Positions 1 through 7,792 of a DNA stretch of 64,000 bases are shown here, in pieces (positions within the stretch are counted from its first letter, which is position 1; every line of letters starts with the position of its first letter). The stretch spans positions 1,178,001 through 1,242,000 of the forward strand of contig CAVUZJ010000009.1 of assembly GCA_963745975.1 (NCBI GenBank), given 5' to 3'. The stretch is from JAKAWQ01 sp963745975. Its GTDB lineage: Bacteria; Pseudomonadota; Alphaproteobacteria; Acetobacterales; Acetobacteraceae. The position numbers and the translations under genes were made by a program. The notes under the pieces are model-generated. The model saw only the letters and a program-made list of their open reading frames with translations. It searched no databases and had not been told where the DNA came from.

Positions 1-568
1 CTTGCGCCCGCTCCAAAGCCTGGATCGATGGCTTTTCGTCGACACAGAGAACAATCGCCTTGGCCGGCGGATCCACATATAAGCCGACCACGTCGGCGGC
101 TTTCGCCACGAAGGCGGGGTCGTTGCTCTCGCACCAGGATTTGCGGGCGGCCAGGTCGATCTTGTGCTCACGCAGAAACCGCCAGACATACTGAACGTCA
201 ACGTCGCCCAGCGCCTGCGCCACCAGCGGGCCCGTCCACCGCGCTTGGCCCGGCGGTGGTGGCCGATCGAGCACCGCCAGGATGCGCTTATTCGTCGCCG
301 GACCGTAGAGCGGCTCCCTGCTTCCACGCGACCGGTCCTTCAGCCCTGCCAGGCCCTCCTCGTCAAAGCGTCGTCGCCAGTTGCTGACGATGCGCGGCTG
401 AACACCCACCTCCTCAGCGATCGACCGCGTGCTGCGGCCCTGAGCCGCCAGCAACACTATCCGCGCCCGCTTCGCCTCGCCCTGCGCCGTCGTCGGCGCC
501 CGGCAGCGCGCCTCAAGCAGCTTGCGTACCTTCGCCGTCAGCCGAACTTCTCTTGCCTCGGGAATCAT
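1..568 (-). CDS. IS630-family transposase, 3' end beyond window
   Basis: Transposase of an IS630/Tc1-mariner-like insertion sequence. The minus-strand frame opens at ATG 566-568 and stays open to the left edge, giving 189 codons. The N-terminal half has a helix-turn-helix region (STRSIAEEVG, then VSNWRRRFDEEGLAGLKDR). The visible C-terminal part contains VDEKPSIQALERAQ, a stretch characteristic of this family around a catalytic Asp of the DDE triad. The C-terminus is missing only because the window ends. The element interrupts the P-loop gene at 592-1026. Whether the transposase is intact cannot be judged here. Confidence 0.88.
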   Translation of the reverse strand, partial: MIPEAREVRLTAKVRKLLEARCRAPTTAQGEAKRARIVLLAAQGRSTRSIAEEVGVQPRIVSNWRRRFDEEGLAGLKDRSRGSREPLYGPATNKRILAVLDRPPPPGQARWTGPLVAQALGDVDVQYVWRFLREHKIDLAARKSWCESNDPAFVAKAADVVGLYVDPPAKAIVLCVDEKPSIQALERAQ

Positions 569-608
569 CCCGATCTTAAATCACGACTCACCTAAGAAGG
601 AAAGCGGG
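1..608 (-). mobile_element. IS630-like insertion sequence, right end inside window
   Basis: The coding part is the transposase at 1-568. About 40 bp of non-coding sequence follows on the right, up to a TA dinucleotide at 609-610, where the reading frame of the interrupted neighbour resumes. IS630 elements duplicate a TA target, so 608 is the likely boundary, but I did not see the left end and cannot confirm terminal inverted repeats or the target duplication. Confidence 0.6.
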
Positions 609-1026
609 TACTAGTGCGGATGAATTCCTCGAAGTGTCTTTGCGAACGCAGCATGCTTTCGTCAAGCGCGTCGACCAATACCGTCAGCTCCCCCTTCCGG
701 AACCAGGCCGGTGCATCCGGGTGCAGTTCCGGCAGGCTCCCGGAAAGGGTGTTCGCGCCCGCCAGGACGTTTGCGAGGTCCAAAACGGGCGCAGCGCACT
801 CGGCTGAAAGGTAGCGGACGAGAGTGGACTTCCCAACCGCAGCCGGGGCCTGCACCAACGCGACCTCAGCACGGCTGAAGTCGCCGGCCAGATGGACGAT
901 CGGAGGCCGAACGAACAGGTCCGGACCATCCGCAACCGCGAGCGCGCCATGGCCCCCGCGGACTTCCACCCGCGCCGTACGGCAGATGCCCGCCATGAGC
1001 TGGTCGAATGCGGACTCCATGGGCAT
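592..1026 (-). pseudogene. N-terminal fragment of a STAND/NACHT-like P-loop NTPase, cut by IS630
   Basis: A 144-residue reading frame starting at ATG 1026 (or ATG 1020) and ending at a TAG (592-594) that lies inside the IS element. It contains a Walker A-like APAAVGKSTLVRYLS, with Ala in place of the usual first Gly, and a Walker B-like LTVLVDALDE some 55 residues later. An acidic LVDALDE strand is typical of NACHT/STAND ATPases. The last residues (TRFPS) are encoded by the IS end, so the rest of the protein is lost or lies left of the element. Function is unknown; antiphage NTPases often look like this, but that is inference from two motifs only. Confidence 0.55.
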
Positions 1027-1922
1027 CGAGGTTCTACCAAGCGCGAAGAGATGGCAAGCGTGACGCCGGGGCGGCGCAGTAAGCGCGGCGCGCCGGGTCG
1101 CAATCGGTCGATCCCCCAGGAGCGCAGGCCGGAATTTGAGCGGGATCGCCCCCCGTTCTTCGCCCGACCGCCTTCCCCGGCTACGGACAACCCGCTTAAC
1201 AGCTTGAGTCTCCTTGTCGCCACAACCGGCGCTGCGGACGTCAACCCGGGCGAATGGGCGCGAGGCAGGCAGCCAGCGGCTGAAGCCGGCGCCCGACCTC
1301 GAGAGGCATCCCAAGCCCGGGCGCACTGGCTGCGGCGCGGCCGGGACCTCGGCTGAGGCGCCTATCGCGTGAGGCCCGTAATGACAGTATGAAGGCAGAT
1401 AAAGCCGAGCGTTACCAAAACATAGCCGCGCCGCCATGAGCATCCCCGGACGGCCGCGCGACCACGCCCCTCCATCGCAACCTGGGAAGCCCCTGGATGG
1501 ACGCCTGGTTTGGAGAGCAGCGCCGCCCGACTGAACGGCAGATTTGCGCGAAGCCGCCGGCGGGAGGCGTCCGTCAACGCCCGCTTCCAGGATTGTTGAA
1601 TGGCCCGCTCTACGACCGATTGGTGAAGGTTTTCGGATGCCGCCAGGCGTCGGAAAACCGCCCAAGCACGAACCCGCGGGGTTGCGGTGATGATCTATGG
1701 GGATTTCGTGTTTTGCGCGGTTGGGGTGGTTGCGCAGCCGGCTCGGCTCGGCGGTTGGCGGGGGCTTGGTGCGTGAGATTTGTCGCCAGGCGGATGGTGA
1801 CTTGGGGACCTGCTGCGGCTGAGAGACAGCAGCTTTCCGCTGATCCTGACGCAAGGCGCGCTCTGGGGGCATTCGCCGCAACGGTGGTGTTGCGGCGTGA
1901 GGTGAGCGCAAGCGGTGCCGGG
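1027..1922. other. Region without a convincing gene
   Basis: About 0.9 kb. Open frames here have no family signature and look like GC-driven chance frames. The part nearest 1026 should hold the promoter of the truncated NTPase gene. The part from about 1620 to 1922 is the 3' non-coding end of the IS91-like element, including one arm of an 18-bp inverted repeat at 1660-1677. Confidence 0.5.
1660..1677 (-). repeat. 18-bp inverted repeat, left arm, flanking IS91-like element
   Basis: The minus strand reads GCGGGTTCGTGCTTGGGC, identical to the plus strand at 4294-4311. The arms are about 2.6 kb apart with the tyrosine recombinase and IS91 transposase genes between them. The motif contains GTTC and CTTG, tetranucleotides associated with IS91 ends and targets. 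It may mark the element's borders. Confidence 0.6.
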
Positions 1923-3116
1923 TCACGACGTGCGTCTCCCGGTTGGTGCGGGCGTGTGAGGTGGCGCGCGTGGTTGCCGCCATCGCCCGAAGGTTTCGAC
2001 GATGATCATGCGACCGCCGCAGCAGGGACAGGGCGGGAGCCAATCGGAGGGTTCTGGCGCTTCGAGCGGCTCCGGCGGCGGTGCCACGGCAAGCAGTTCG
2101 CGGGCACGCGCGATATTGGCCTTGCGGGCGGAACTGGCGAGCAAGCCGTAATGGCGGATGCGGTGGAAGCCATGCGGCAGGACATGGAGCAGGAAGCGGC
2201 GGATGAACTCGTGCGGCGCGAGCGTCATGACGCGCTGCCGCTCGGGACCATCGCGGCGGTAGTCTTTGTAGCGGAAGGTGACGCCGGTCTCGTCGAACGC
2301 AATCAGACGCTGGTTCGAGATGGCGACCCGGTGGGTATAGCGCGAGAGATAGGCGAGCACGGCCTCGGGGCCGGAGAACGGTGGCTTGGCATAGACCACG
2401 AACCGCTTCTTCCTGACCGCAGCGAGATGACGCAGGAACAGGCGGTGGTCGGCGAGACCGGCCTGGGTGCCGAAGAAGGCAAGTCGTCCGGCCGCATGGA
2501 GCTCGATCAGCCGGGTGAGGAACAGGCGGCGGAAGAGCGCGCCCAGCACCCGCACCGGCAGCAGGAAGGCCGGACGCGAAGATATCCAGCGCTGCCCGTC
2601 GAGCGAGATGCCGCCGCCCGGCACGATCATGTGGATATGGGGATGGTGTGTCATCGCCGATCCCCATGTGTGGAGCACGGCGGTGATGCCGATGCGGGCG
2701 CCGAGGTGCTTGGGGTCAGCCGCGATCGTCATCATCGTCTCCGACGCCGCGCGGAACAGCAGATCGTAGACGATCGCCTTGTTCTGCACGGCGATGTCTG
2801 CGATCTCGGCCGGCAGCGTGAAGACGACATGGAAGTAGCCGACCGGCAGCAGGTCGGCTTCGCGTTCGGCCAGCCAGATGCGGGCAGCGGCGCCCTGGCA
2901 CTTGGGGCAGTGGCGGTTGCGGCAACTGTTGTAGGCAATGCGCTGATGCCCGCAGTCCTCGCAGGCATCGACATGGCCGCCAAGCGCCGCGGTGCGGCAG
3001 TTCTCGATCGCCGACATGACCTTGAGCTGGGTCAGGCTCAGATGGCCGGCCTGGACGGCACGATAGCCGGCGCCTTCAGCCTGGAAGATATCGGCGACCT
3101 CGAGCGAGGTGCGCAA
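1923..3116 (-). CDS. IS91-family HUH transposase
   Basis: Single-strand endonuclease transposase of the IS91/IS801 family, 397 residues. The N-terminus has a zinc-binding cluster (CEDCGHQ, then CRNRHCPKC) expected to bind element ends. The HUH motif is HPHIHMIVPGG and the paired catalytic tyrosines are in AYLSRYTHRVAIS (YxxxY). The C-terminus carries another CxxC pair (PPCPCCGGRM). The first codon is TTG, six bases after the recombinase stop, consistent with translational coupling; a slightly internal start is possible. Length is in the normal range and the gene looks intact. Confidence 0.88.
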   Translation of the reverse strand: MRTSLEVADIFQAEGAGYRAVQAGHLSLTQLKVMSAIENCRTAALGGHVDACEDCGHQRIAYNSCRNRHCPKCQGAAARIWLAEREADLLPVGYFHVVFTLPAEIADIAVQNKAIVYDLLFRAASETMMTIAADPKHLGARIGITAVLHTWGSAMTHHPHIHMIVPGGGISLDGQRWISSRPAFLLPVRVLGALFRRLFLTRLIELHAAGRLAFFGTQAGLADHRLFLRHLAAVRKKRFVVYAKPPFSGPEAVLAYLSRYTHRVAISNQRLIAFDETGVTFRYKDYRRDGPERQRVMTLAPHEFIRRFLLHVLPHGFHRIRHYGLLASSARKANIARARELLAVAPPPEPLEAPEPSDWLPPCPCCGGRMIIVETFGRWRQPRAPPHTPAPTGRRTS

Positions 3117-3122
3117 GCGGGT

Positions 3123-4028
3123 TCAGCCGCTGGGTTCCTCGCCCTGCATCAGCAATGCCAAATGCTCGAGAGGACTGGTCACCGAACGGATCGTCTTGGT
3201 CGCAACGCGCGCGTAGAGCGCGGTCGTATCGAGCTTGCTGTGCCCCAGCAGGACTTGGATGACGCGGATATCGACATCCTGTTCCAGCAGATGGGTGGCG
3301 AAGCTGTGGCGCAGCGTATGGGGCGACACCCGCTTCCTGATCCCAGCCGCTTCGGCCGCCTCATGGGTCGCGCGGTTGATCTGCCGGGTCGAGATCGGAT
3401 CGGTGCAACTGCGCCCTGGGAACAGCCAGCCATGCCGCAGCATGACCCGGCGTCGCTTGCCTTCCTCCCACCACAGCCGCAACAGCGTGAGGAGCTGGGG
3501 TGACAGCATGGCGTTGCGGTCCTTGCGCCCCTTGCCCTGCTCGACGCGGATCAGCATGCGCTTGCTGTCGATATCATCGACCTTGAGGCTGGCCACTTCC
3601 GACACGCGCAGGCCCGCACCATAGGCGGTGCCAAGTATCGCCTTGTATTTGGGACCCGGTGCTGCTTCGAGCAGCCGGCCGACTTCCTCGACAGTCAGCA
3701 CCGCTGGCAGCTTGAGCGGGTAGCGCGCCAGGACCAGGCGGCGCGACAGGTCCGGCCGGTCGAGCGTGACGGTGAAGAAGAAACGCAGTGCCGAGACGGA
3801 GCAGTTGATCGTAGGTGGCTGTACGCCGCTCTCGTGCTGGTGCACCTGAAACCGGCGAATATCCTCAGCCGTCGCCGTATCGGGCGACCGCCCGAGGAAG
3901 GCGGCGAAGCTGCGCACAACGCGGATGTAGTCGCGCTGGGTATCGGATCGCAGGCCGCGCATTGCCATATCGTCGAGCATACGTTGGCGCAGCGCACTGA
4001 CGGGGCGGTCGATAGTTGAAACAGGCAT
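3123..4028 (-). CDS. Tyrosine recombinase/integrase of IS91-like element
   Basis: Phage-integrase-family site-specific recombinase, 301 residues. It has an N-terminal SAM-like core-binding domain (about residues 10-95) and a C-terminal catalytic domain. Catalytic elements are visible: Arg in GAGLRVSEVASLK, the HxxR box in SPHTLRHSFATHLL, the second His in LLGHSKLDTT, and the nucleophile Tyr shortly after (ALYARV). It resembles the XerD-like recombinases that accompany IS91 transposases. Start at ATG 4028; it lies upstream of and probably cotranscribed with the transposase. It may resolve or integrate the element; the partner sites are unknown. Confidence 0.87.
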   Translation of the reverse strand: MPVSTIDRPVSALRQRMLDDMAMRGLRSDTQRDYIRVVRSFAAFLGRSPDTATAEDIRRFQVHQHESGVQPPTINCSVSALRFFFTVTLDRPDLSRRLVLARYPLKLPAVLTVEEVGRLLEAAPGPKYKAILGTAYGAGLRVSEVASLKVDDIDSKRMLIRVEQGKGRKDRNAMLSPQLLTLLRLWWEEGKRRRVMLRHGWLFPGRSCTDPISTRQINRATHEAAEAAGIRKRVSPHTLRHSFATHLLEQDVDIRVIQVLLGHSKLDTTALYARVATKTIRSVTSPLEHLALLMQGEEPSG

Positions 4029-4181
4029 CGGAAGTTCCTCTCAGGATGAAGGGAACTCCAATGCTCGAGAGGTAATCTCGCCCGGCTCAAGTGTTAGGGA
4101 CGGCGCGCTGAACCGACCGCCGGCGCGTTCACGCGTGACGACTCACTGCCGGATCACGACTGTCCCAACAAGTGGTGAGGT

Positions 4182-4223
4182 CCAGGGGCTCGGCCCCTGG
4201 CGGGGTTTGGGGCAGCGCCCCAA
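4182..4223. repeat. Half copy of the composite palindromic repeat
   Basis: Two adjacent hairpins: CCAGGGGCTCGGCCCCTGG (8-bp arms, 3-nt loop) at 4182-4200 and TTGGGGCAGCGCCCCAA at 4207-4223, separated by CGGGGT. The same spacing and linker occur in one arm of the full elements. The 35-bp central stem is absent. Confidence 0.7.
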
Positions 4224-4293
4224 TCTTCCTTTGCCTCAGCGGCAATTGATTGGGGCGACAACTTATAACTCAACCACAGCACCAATCCGCGGA

Positions 4294-4311
4294 GCGGGTT
4301 CGTGCTTGGGC
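4294..4311 (+). repeat. 18-bp inverted repeat, right arm
   Basis: Plus strand GCGGGTTCGTGCTTGGGC, the exact reverse complement of 1660-1677. See the IS91-like element entry. Confidence 0.6.
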
Positions 4312-4379
4312 CGAGGCCGGAACTCCGAGCCAGGTCCGGCCGCTCGGCAATCCAACCATGGGTTAAATTCATAACGCCG

Positions 4380-4802
4380 CTAAAGCGGCGCAGGGTAGCG
4401 CGGCCAGCCTCGGAGCAGCCGGCTCATCAGCGCCGCCGAGATCACCGCCGCAAGCGTGAACGGCAGCACAACCTCGATGGCGAACCATCGCCCGGGATGC
4501 AGCAGCGCCGGATACATCGCAAGCGCGACACCCGGCGGGTGATAGGCCCTGACCAAGGGGAGCACGATCAGGGCAGCGAGCGCGGCCGCCATCGCGATAG
4601 AGGGGCCGAAGCCGAGCGCAAAGGCGAGCGCCGTGCCGATCGCCGCACCGAAGGCGGAGCCGAAGACGATCGTGAACGGCTGGGCGATCGAGACATCGGG
4701 AAGATAGAGAAGAATGGTCATCGTCGCGGCGAAGGGCGGGACCAGAAAGATCCCGTCATGCCGGCGGTCCAGCGAGACCAGGATCCCGAGCAGGACCGCC
4801 AT
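4380..4802 (-). CDS. HPP-family membrane protein (short)
   Basis: A 140-residue, very hydrophobic protein with three to four predicted membrane segments, resembling the HPP family of integral membrane proteins (conserved LVPPFAATMTILLYLPD and RAYHPPGVALAMYPAL). HPP proteins have been linked to nitrite transport in plastids and cyanobacteria; no function can be assigned here. An in-frame stop lies just upstream of ATG 4802, so it probably lacks the first membrane segments of longer family members. It is one copy of a direct duplication; the second copy (5948-6244) is broken. It may already be a decaying gene. Confidence 0.6.
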   Translation of the reverse strand: MAVLLGILVSLDRRHDGIFLVPPFAATMTILLYLPDVSIAQPFTIVFGSAFGAAIGTALAFALGFGPSIAMAAALAALIVLPLVRAYHPPGVALAMYPALLHPGRWFAIEVVLPFTLAAVISAALMSRLLRGWPRYPAPL

Positions 4803-4878
4803 CCAGATCGCACCCGCCGCCGCCGCAGCTCTTCAAGCCGCGCCGCACGACCCCGCAGGCCGGGCCTCCCCGGAAATC
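4388..4878 (-). repeat. Direct repeat, copy 1 (HPP gene and 5' flank)
   Basis: Nearly identical to 5948-6334 apart from scattered substitutions and a gap of roughly 115 bp in the other copy. The similarity extends past the gene start into non-coding DNA (the CGCAGCTCTTCAAGCC stretch), showing a segmental duplication rather than two independent genes. Confidence 0.8.
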
Positions 4879-5138
4879 GGAAATTTCGGCCACAGCGTAA
4901 ACGAACCGCTCTCGGCGCTCGCTTGGCCCGTTTGCTCGTAACCCCATGTGTCGCGAAAGAACTCTTGTATGAAAGCGGCCTCGGCAGAGGTCTCCCGAAG
5001 GTCCCTTCGTGCCGACCAGCGCCGTAGCCGGTTATCGAGCGCGGCTTCTTCGTCCGAGCCCTCGGACGCCTGGAACTCAAGCGCCCAAACTGAACGCAGG
5101 AACGCCTTCGAGATAAAGGAGCTGAACAGTTCAGTCAT
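4833..5138 (-). pseudogene. N-terminal stub of probable type IIG restriction-modification enzyme
   Basis: A 101-residue frame starting at ATG 5138. From about residue 40 it reads LRETSAEAAFIQEFFRDTWG and then LWPKFPISG, which I recognise as similar to the N-terminal region of large Eco57I-like type IIG enzymes (methylase and nuclease in one chain, normally 1000 residues or more). Coding similarity stops at about 4875, exactly where the HPP direct repeat begins, so the remainder was replaced or deleted. The family call rests on motif memory only. As a 100-residue stub it cannot be an active enzyme. Confidence 0.45.
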
Positions 5139-5180
5139 TGCGCGCTCGAAGCCCCAACCGCGACGGCATCGGTATCCCCC

Positions 5181-5548
5181 TTACTTCCCTGTTGCCTCCG
5201 CCCCAGGCCCGATATGCAGCCGCGGCTCCATACGGTCGTGCAACACACGCACGATCTCGACGCCGCCAGATCGCATCAGACGATAGAAGAGCACATGCAC
5301 CGGGGCCGCGACCGGCGCCTCCCGGCTCTCGTCGCAGCTGTGGCGAATGTGAAAGCTGCGAATCCCGGTATCAAGCTCGGAGCGATCGAGCGTTGAACGC
5401 CCCCCGGATCGGCTGCAACGCGCCGTATCGCTGCGGTGAGGCAGGCACGATAGCGGATACGGGCTTCCCTTCCGTGATGCTCTTCGCTTCGCCCGAGGAT
5501 CGCGGCGATGTCGGCCTCCGCCGGTTTGGAAAGCCGATACCGCGCCAC
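5181..5548 (-). pseudogene. parE: ParE-type toxin, frameshifted
   Basis: RelE/ParE-superfamily toxin that would poison DNA gyrase and be neutralised by the ParD-like product encoded just upstream. The N-terminal half (GTG 5548; MARYRLSKPAEADIAAIL) and the C-terminal half (SELDTGIRSFHIRH, then VEIVRVLHDRM) are in different frames. The switch falls at a run of six C on the plus strand (5400-5405; G6 in the gene). One extra G restores a continuous protein of about 120 residues with the normal ParE layout. As sequenced it is probably inactive, or this is a homopolymer sequencing error. Confidence 0.75.
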
Positions 5549-5554
5549 GCGGGA

Positions 5555-5827
5555 TCAACGGCCGGGTGACGTCACGAGGTCGTCGAAATAGGCGTCCAGA
5601 TCTTCGTCCTCGACTTCCGTGAACTCGCCGCGATCGAGCGCCGCGACGCCTTGTTGGATCGCCACGCGCAGCTTTTCGAGCTTGAGCGCTCCCTCCGCGC
5701 GGCGCTGTTGCAGCGCGCGGATGGCATCGCGCACGGCCTCGCTCGCGTTGCGGTATTCGCCGACCTCGAGCATCTCATCGATGAAGGCGTCCTGCTCCGG
5801 TGTCAGGCTTATATTACGGGTCGGCAT
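5555..5827 (-). CDS. parD: ParD/CopG-type antitoxin
   Basis: Type II antitoxin of 90 residues, with a ribbon-helix-helix DNA-binding N-terminus (TRNISLTPEQDAFIDEMLE, then YRNASEAVRDAIRAL) and an acidic C-terminal tail (EVEDEDLDAYFDDL) that would wrap the toxin. Start chosen at ATG 5827 because family members begin MPTRN at this point; a longer frame reaches 5875 without similarity. The stop is six bases before the GTG of parE, the usual antitoxin-toxin order. The RHH domain normally represses its own promoter. Confidence 0.85.
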   Translation of the reverse strand: MPTRNISLTPEQDAFIDEMLEVGEYRNASEAVRDAIRALQQRRAEGALKLEKLRVAIQQGVAALDRGEFTEVEDEDLDAYFDDLVTSPGR

Positions 5828-5947
5828 CGGCTTAATCCCACTGATCTCCCCTCCGAGAGATAGCAGTTTTGGCAACAGTTGCCAATGCCCGGATTCAGGC
5901 CATTCACCGCCTTCGGACCACGCGCGGGCGTTCGGCCGATCGGGCGG

Positions 5948-6244
5948 GCGCAGGGTAGCGCGGCCAGCTTCGGAGCAGCCGGCTCATCAGCGCCGCCGAG
6001 ATCACCGCCGCGAGCGTGAACGGCAGCACGACCTCGATGGCGAACCATCGCCGGGGATGCAGCAGCGCGGGATACATCGCGAGCGCAACGCCCGGCGCGA
6101 GCCGAAGACGATGGCGAACGGCTGGGCAATCGAGACATTAGGTAGATAAAGAAGGATGGTCATCGTCGCGGCGAAGGGCGGGACGAGAAAAATCCCGTCA
6201 CGCCGGCGGTCCAGCGAGACCAGGATTCCGAGCAGGACCGCCAT
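5948..6244 (-). pseudogene. Broken second copy of the HPP-family gene
   Basis: Starts like the intact copy (MAVLLGILVSLDRR from ATG 6244, then LVPPFAATMTILLYLP). It loses about 115 bp relative to 4380-4802 at around 6098-6100, where the frame shifts and the C-terminal half is read out of frame. DNA on both sides of the deletion still matches copy 1. Confidence 0.8.
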
Positions 6245-6334
6245 CCAGATCGCACCCGTCGGCGCCGCCGCAGCTCTTCAAGCCACGCCGCACGATCCCC
6301 CGCGCAGCGGGCAGGCCCGGCCTGCCCGGAAATC
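5948..6334 (-). repeat. Direct repeat, copy 2 (deleted HPP copy and flank)
   Basis: Same orientation as 4388-4878. The two copies bracket the type IIG stub and the parD/parE pair (about 4.88-5.95 kb), so homologous recombination between them would excise that segment. Confidence 0.8.
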
Positions 6335-6394
6335 GCCGGCGGATGTCTACTCTCGGCTGAACCGCCGATACCTTATTCCCCGCCGCAACGGACG

Positions 6395-7792
6395 ATGCCC
6401 ATGACGATCTCCCCCGAGCTTGCCGAGATTTTCACCCACATCGATCGCGAGCGCGCTTCCTATCTCGCCCGCCTCATGGACTATGTCCGCCACCCCAGCA
6501 TCAGCGCCCACGATATCGGCATCGCCGAGGTCGCCGGCCTCCTGCTCGCCATGCTCACCGAGATCGGCCTCGAGGCGAAGCTGGTCCCGACCGCCGGCCA
6601 TCCGATGGTGCTCGCGCGCCGCGACGAGGCGCCGGACCTGCCAACCGTGCTGCTCTACGGCCATTACGACGTGCAGCCGCCCGATCCGCTCGCCGCCTGG
6701 ACCACGCCGCCCTTCGAGCCCGCCATCCGCGACGGCCGCCTCTATGCCCGCGGCGTCGCCGACAACAAGGGCCAGCATCTCGCACAGATCCTCGCCATCG
6801 AGGCGCACCTGAAAGTGCACCACCGCTTGCCCTGCAACGTGACCCTCCTCCTCGAAGGCGAGGAGGAGGTCGGCAGCCCGCACATCGCCGAGTTCGTCCT
6901 TGCTCATCGCGACGCACTCCGCGCCGATCTCGCCGTCACCGCGGACGGCCAGATGCACCCTTCGGGACGCACCACCCTCAAGTTCGGCTCGCGCGGCGTC
7001 GTCTCCTTCGAGCTCCGCGCCCGCCACGCCAACCGCGACGTCCATTCCGGCAATTTCGGCGGCGTCGTGCCGAACCCGCTCTGGACCCTCGTCCAACTGC
7101 TGGCGACGATGAAGAACGAACGCGGCGAGATCACCATCGCGGGCTTCCACGACGCGATCGTCCCGCCGAGCGAGGCGGAACGCGACGCGGCATCACGCCT
7201 TCCCCTCGATCTCGACGAGTTCAAGCGCACGCTCGGCCTCTCCCGCCTCGACGCCCCGGCGGACCGCGCCTTCTACGACCGGCTCTGCTTCTTCCCCACC
7301 CTCACCATCAACGGCCTGCACGGCGGCTATGACGGGCCCGGCACGAAGACCGTCCTGCCCCACGAAGCCTTCGCCAAATGCGACATCCGCCTCGTCGAAG
7401 CCCAAGAGCCGGCCGACATCCTCGCCAAGCTCGCGGCCCACGTCGCGCGCCACGCCCCGGAGGTCACGCTCATCGCCGAGGAGGAGGGCATGCTCCCCTC
7501 GAAAACCCCGCTCGACTCGCCCTACGCCGCGCCGATCCGGGCCGCGATCCTCGCCGCCCGCGGCTCCGAGCCGCTGCTCTATCCCGCGGGTTTCGGCAGC
7601 CTGCCCGGCTACGCCTTCACCAAGATCCTCGGCATTCCGGCCTTCGTCATCAACTACGCCAACGCGGACGCGGCCAACCACGCCCCCGACGAGAACCTCA
7701 CCCTCGAATGCTTCCACAACGGCATCCGCACCGGTGCCGCGCTGCTCGATGCCCTCGGTCGGTCAGCAGTACCTGTCCCATGTTTCACGTGA
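6395..7792 (+). CDS. M20-family metallopeptidase/dipeptidase
   Basis: Cytosolic di-zinc exopeptidase related to carnosinase-like dipeptidases, 465 residues. Metal-site motifs are present: YGHYDVQP (about residue 90), GVADNKGQ with the bridging Asp (about 130), and LEGEEEVGSPH with the catalytic and metal Glu pair (about 155). A dimerisation insert follows (SFELRARHANRDVHSGNFGG) and the metal His lies near the C-terminus (NADAANHAPDEN). Start at ATG 6395, with ATG 6401 also possible. The final codons (CFT, stop) are part of a parS-like palindrome. Likely role is hydrolysis of short peptides; substrate unknown. Confidence 0.85.
   Translation: MPMTISPELAEIFTHIDRERASYLARLMDYVRHPSISAHDIGIAEVAGLLLAMLTEIGLEAKLVPTAGHPMVLARRDEAPDLPTVLLYGHYDVQPPDPLAAWTTPPFEPAIRDGRLYARGVADNKGQHLAQILAIEAHLKVHHRLPCNVTLLLEGEEEVGSPHIAEFVLAHRDALRADLAVTADGQMHPSGRTTLKFGSRGVVSFELRARHANRDVHSGNFGGVVPNPLWTLVQLLATMKNERGEITIAGFHDAIVPPSEAERDAASRLPLDLDEFKRTLGLSRLDAPADRAFYDRLCFFPTLTINGLHGGYDGPGTKTVLPHEAFAKCDIRLVEAQEPADILAKLAAHVARHAPEVTLIAEEEGMLPSKTPLDSPYAAPIRAAILAARGSEPLLYPAGFGSLPGYAFTKILGIPAFVINYANADAANHAPDENLTLECFHNGIRTGAALLDALGRSAVPVPCFT

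Larger units (their letters stand above)
1660..4311 (-). mobile_element. IS91-like element with tyrosine recombinase
   Basis: Two co-directional genes six bases apart, a tyrosine recombinase (upstream) and an IS91/IS801-type HUH transposase (downstream), a pairing seen in a subgroup of IS91-family elements. The boundaries given are the 18-bp inverted repeat arms. IS91 elements move by rolling-circle and usually lack terminal inverted repeats, so the true oriIS and terIS ends may differ. The accessory genes on both sides fit a mobile island. Confidence 0.55.
4029..4379. other. Intergenic region with partial composite palindrome
   Basis: Non-coding. It holds the putative promoter side of the recombinase, a half copy of the composite palindrome found at 13.9 and 28.2 kb (4182-4223), and the right arm of the 18-bp inverted repeat. 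No gene is supported. Confidence 0.6.

Noticed and set aside
1362..1577. A 71-codon minus-strand frame with a hydrophobic C-terminus
   Set aside because: Single weak hydrophobic stretch, no ribosome binding site and no family resemblance.
592..2667. A 691-codon minus-strand open frame
   Set aside because: It crosses the IS91 transposase gene in another frame and only its last 144 codons have protein-like motifs. The rest is a GC-driven chance frame.
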